From DAOTXK01 sp034435395 (lineage in GTDB: Bacteria; Chloroflexota; Anaerolineae; Aggregatilineales; Ch27), in the NCBI GenBank assembly GCA_034435395.1, contig DAOTXK010000024.1, positions 1 to 16,068 on the forward strand: DNA of 16,068 nucleotides, in the 5' to 3' direction. Each line of letters opens with the position of its first letter. Position 1 is the first letter of the stretch. This document shows, in pieces, positions 13,802-16,068 of this stretch. Made by a program: the position numbers and the translations under genes. The notes beneath the pieces were generated by a model, which saw nothing but the letters and a program-made list of their open reading frames with translations, made no database searches and was not told the DNA's origin.

Positions 13802-14734
13802 TCACAGCAGGGGGCGTGGCTGGGGCAGCGCATCTAACGCCGCCAGATGCGTGGCACATACCACCCCGCCCAACGCGAAAACGACATCCCCATCATTGGA
13901 TACGTCCAGAGCGGCCAGGGCTGCCTTCCGGCCAGGGAGAGAGGCCAACAACTGGACCTGTCTGGCCTCCACCACCAGATCGATGGCATGTTTCTGATGA
14001 GTCTGGTGCAGGTCCTTTTGATAAACACGGAGCAGGTTGTCATCGATGTCACCCAGAACAATGAGCTGGCCGTTCGGAGACACCGCCACGGGGCCGATCG
14101 TATAGTGGGCGGTCAGCTCATGCTGGACCCGCCCGGCGGAATCGGTGATCACCAGCCGCTCCCCATCGCTCACCACCAGCGAGCCGGTCGCCTGGGGCAC
14201 CAACAGATTCAACCGGGAATCAACATTGAGAGAGAACCCCAGATCAAACGCCCCCACCCGGACGTGTTGCTGGTAGATGTATAATATCCCCTCTTCGTTG
14301 AGCGCAGCGCTCAAGCCGAGCGTGCGGTCCAGGCCCGCGATCAGAAATCGCCCATCCTGTTCCCTATCCAGCGCAATGTGCCGCCCATCCACCTCCAGCA
14401 CCAGACCGCCGCTCTGAAAATGGTAGAGGCGCATATGACCGTCCCGGCTCTGGAATATGGTCAACCCGCTGAGATAAACGACTGGCAGCAACGAGCCATT
14501 AGGCGCACATAACTCAGTGACGAAACCAGCCCAGAACGGGTCGCGCAAATCGGCGGGCGGCTGGCATTCGGCAAACTTGCGCGTTCCGCTTGGCGTAGCA
14601 TCCTGCTGGTTGTAGAAGTGGACGTTGTGTCGGCTATCCCATACGGCCACCTGAGGGGTATCGCCGGGAACAAACTGCACCGAAAAAATCGGCTGCGTGG
14701 ATAGGTGTAACCGCCACCCCACAACACGCCTCAT
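13802..14734 (-). CDS. unrecognised beta-propeller-like protein
   Basis: 310 aa from ATG 14734; no good ribosome-binding site precedes it (AATAGTGAA). I do not recognise the family. The sequence is a series of short strands in blade-like units, for example FSVQFVPGDTPQVAVWDSRH (17-36), GPVAVSPNGQLIVLGDIDDN (219-238), and LDVSNDGDVVFALGG near the end. Spacing and S-P-N-G/S-N-D-G turns are like WD40 or YVTN-type propellers. No signal peptide or membrane segment is seen, so it is probably cytoplasmic. It may be a scaffold. It is divergent from the HAD gene. A weak promoter (TTGCCG, 14 bp, TACTAT at 14776-14771) may drive it. Confidence 0.65.
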   Translation of the reverse strand: MRRVVGWRLHLSTQPIFSVQFVPGDTPQVAVWDSRHNVHFYNQQDATPSGTRKFAECQPPADLRDPFWAGFVTELCAPNGSLLPVVYLSGLTIFQSRDGHMRLYHFQSGGLVLEVDGRHIALDREQDGRFLIAGLDRTLGLSAALNEEGILYIYQQHVRVGAFDLGFSLNVDSRLNLLVPQATGSLVVSDGERLVITDSAGRVQHELTAHYTIGPVAVSPNGQLIVLGDIDDNLLRVYQKDLHQTHQKHAIDLVVEARQVQLLASLPGRKAALAALDVSNDGDVVFALGGVVCATHLAALDALPQPRPLL

Positions 14735-14815
14735 TTCACTATTGGCCGGCCATTGCTGTCACCTGGCGGGATAGTATAGAACAGCACCGCCGGCAAGGAT
14801 AGTACCAATGGTGCT

Positions 14816-14844
14816 TTGCGCCACGATTCCGGCTTTGCTACAAT
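14816..14844 (+). promoter_or_regulatory. promoter giving a leaderless mRNA for the HAD gene
   Basis: TTGCGC (14816-14821), 17-bp spacer, TACAAT (14839-14844); expected start 14851, one base before the ATG at 14852. This has the same geometry as the promoter at 6224-6252. Confidence 0.5.
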
Positions 14845-14851
14845 GCGCCTT

Positions 14852-15631
14852 ATGATCGGCGGACCGTTTCGTAACATTAAAGGCGTCTTTTTCGACCTAG
14901 ATGGGACATTAACAGTCAGCGTTCCTAACGGCGTGGATGCCTTATTGGCGTATATGAGCGATTATGGGATTCCCATCGATCATGAAGCCAAGCGGGCAGG
15001 CCATCGCTTTGCCCATGAGTATTGGGCAGACCGCGATCAGGTCGAAAATGATATGGAGCGGCTGGGCCCGGATCGTTTCTGGGCCAATTATATCCGCGCC
15101 CAATTAATGACCATGTCCGTCCTGCCACCCGGCCAGGAACCGGACGACGAAACCGTCAACGCGATTAACCACCTGTTTGCCACTGAGTTTAACCCGGAAA
15201 GCCACATCGCCCCCGGCAGCATTGAACTGCTCGCCGCACTCCGGGCCAACAACTTCATCCTGGGCCTGGTTTCCAACCGGCTGCTGCCGCTCCGGGATTC
15301 TGCCGAGCGCCTGGGCATCCTCGAATACTTCCACTTCACGCTGGCCGCCGGTGAGATCGGTTCCTGGAAGCCTGAGCCGGGCATCTTTCACCGGGCGCTG
15401 GAGCTGGCAGGCCACCTCGCGGCCTCCGAAGCGGTTTACATCGGCGATAATTATTTCGCCGACGCCCAGGGTGCCTATCAGGCCGGGCTGAACGCCATTC
15501 TGATCGATCCCCTGCGGGCCTTCCCGGAAGCGGAAGATGTGGCCTTCGTCATCAATGAGCTTTCCGAACTCCTCCCTTATCTGAACCGGCAGCTCGCCGA
15601 ACCGTCGTCACAGGACAACGGCGAGCCTTAG
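14852..15631 (+). CDS. HAD-superfamily hydrolase (phosphatase type)
   Basis: 259 aa from ATG 14852; ATG 14843 overlaps the -10 element, so the later start is preferred. All four HAD motifs are present: VFFDLDGTL (12-20, nucleophile Asp15 and acid/base Asp17), LVSNR (motif II), SWKPEPGIF (motif III Lys), and YIGDNYFADAQGAYQAG (motif IV acidic pair). A helical cap lies between motifs I and II (C1 type). The layout is like phosphoglycolate phosphatase, pyrophosphatase PpaX or 2-haloacid dehalogenase relatives; the substrate cannot be told from sequence. It lies convergent to the LysM gene, and divergent from the propeller gene with 117 bp between start codons. Confidence 0.9.
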   Translation: MIGGPFRNIKGVFFDLDGTLTVSVPNGVDALLAYMSDYGIPIDHEAKRAGHRFAHEYWADRDQVENDMERLGPDRFWANYIRAQLMTMSVLPPGQEPDDETVNAINHLFATEFNPESHIAPGSIELLAALRANNFILGLVSNRLLPLRDSAERLGILEYFHFTLAAGEIGSWKPEPGIFHRALELAGHLAASEAVYIGDNYFADAQGAYQAGLNAILIDPLRAFPEAEDVAFVINELSELLPYLNRQLAEPSSQDNGEP

Positions 15632-15667
15632 CCGCCTGCGCCCGCGCGCCTGCCAAAGCACCCGCCA

Positions 15668-16068
15668 TCAGGGGGTCGGGATGATCAGTTCCTGACCGAC
15701 GCGCAGGATCGCATCAGCGCTGCCCAGGTTGTTGGCCGCGACGATATCTTCAACCGTCACCCCATAGCGTAATGAAATGCGGAACAGGTTCTCACCGGCC
15801 TGCACGACGTGTATGGTGGTCCCCGCCGGGGCCTGAGGCGATGCGCCGGGCTGCACGCTTTCGCCGGGCACGGTCGTAGGGGCCGACGGCTGCTCTCCGC
15901 CCGGCTCGGAGGTGGCCACGCCCTCCCCGCAGCCAGGAATCTGCAAGACCTGCCCCTCGTAGAGATAATCAGCGTTCTCCAGCCCATTGGCCTCGATCAA
16001 CTCGACCAGCGTCAGGCCGTGAATCGTGGCGATGTAAAACGCCGTATCCCCGGCCTGGACTGTATAGG
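15668..16068 (-). CDS. LysM-repeat protein, C-terminal part (truncated by right edge)
   Basis: The frame is open to the window end, so the start is missing; 133 codons plus stop are visible. Two LysM domains: YTVQAGDTAFYIATIHGLT onward, closing at YEGQVLQIPG, and HVVQAGENLFRISLRYGVT onward, closing at LRVGQELIIPTP just before the stop. A Pro/Ser/Thr/Gly-rich linker of about 40 residues separates them. LysM domains bind N-acetylglucosamine-containing glycans such as peptidoglycan, so this is probably an exported wall-associated protein. Its enzymatic or anchor part, if any, would lie beyond the edge. It ends 37 bp from the converging HAD gene. Confidence 0.9.
   Translation of the reverse strand, partial: YTVQAGDTAFYIATIHGLTLVELIEANGLENADYLYEGQVLQIPGCGEGVATSEPGGEQPSAPTTVPGESVQPGASPQAPAGTTIHVVQAGENLFRISLRYGVTVEDIVAANNLGSADAILRVGQELIIPTP

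Noticed and set aside
1..16068. CRISPR arrays, tRNA genes, insertion-sequence transposases, prophage genes
   Set aside because: No regularly spaced direct repeats, no tRNA-like T-arm/acceptor combination, and no transposase or phage domains were seen on either strand.

Overview
The window looks like chromosomal DNA from a GC-rich bacterium. I infer a member of the Chloroflexota, probably Anaerolineae-like. This rests on the style of the proteins (DUF433/DUF5615 pair, substrate-binding subunit of an ECF transporter, LysM proteins, large modular secreted carbohydrate-active proteins) and on apparently leaderless genes. No phylogenetic marker was aligned, so the assignment is moderate at best. 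The left edge stops inside the first ~18 bases of a 16S rRNA gene on the minus strand, a usual place for an assembly to break.

Layout. 1-445: start of 16S rRNA (minus), its long structured leader and a strong TTGCAA-16-TATAAT promoter, back to back with a promoter for a family 9 glycosyltransferase (446-1498, +). 1567-2390: a DUF433/DUF5615 toxin-antitoxin-type pair (+). 2244-4288: promoter, attenuator-like leader with an intrinsic terminator, then methionyl-tRNA synthetase (+). 4332-4478: a nested inverted-repeat (MITE-like) element. 4550-4894: small membrane protein (+). 5120-6052: proline dehydrogenase (+). 6261-7100: class IV PLP aminotransferase (+), probably leaderless. 7262-7792: ECF transporter S component (+) with a possible Shine-Dalgarno-sequestering leader.

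7838-13420 is one tight minus-strand cluster, read right to left: secreted SGNH-like hydrolase with two carbohydrate-binding-like modules, secreted GH5-like glycanase with one copy of the same module, GT4 glycosyltransferase, and dual-specificity-type phosphatase. The first two genes are 103 bp apart; the last two gaps are 17 and 24 bp. The combination suggests making, trimming or modifying a surface polysaccharide. It is the best candidate here for an undescribed system.

13421-13801 has no convincing protein gene but carries a promoter and terminator on the + strand that could make a ~78-nt RNA. 13802-14734 (minus) is an unrecognised beta-propeller-like protein. 14852-15631 (+) is a HAD hydrolase with a leaderless-type promoter. 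15668-16068 (minus) is the C-terminal part of a LysM repeat protein that runs off the right edge. Most of the single-copy genes are ordinary metabolism. The items most worth a second look are the metG leader, the rRNA leader, the polysaccharide cluster and the leaderless TACAAT promoters.
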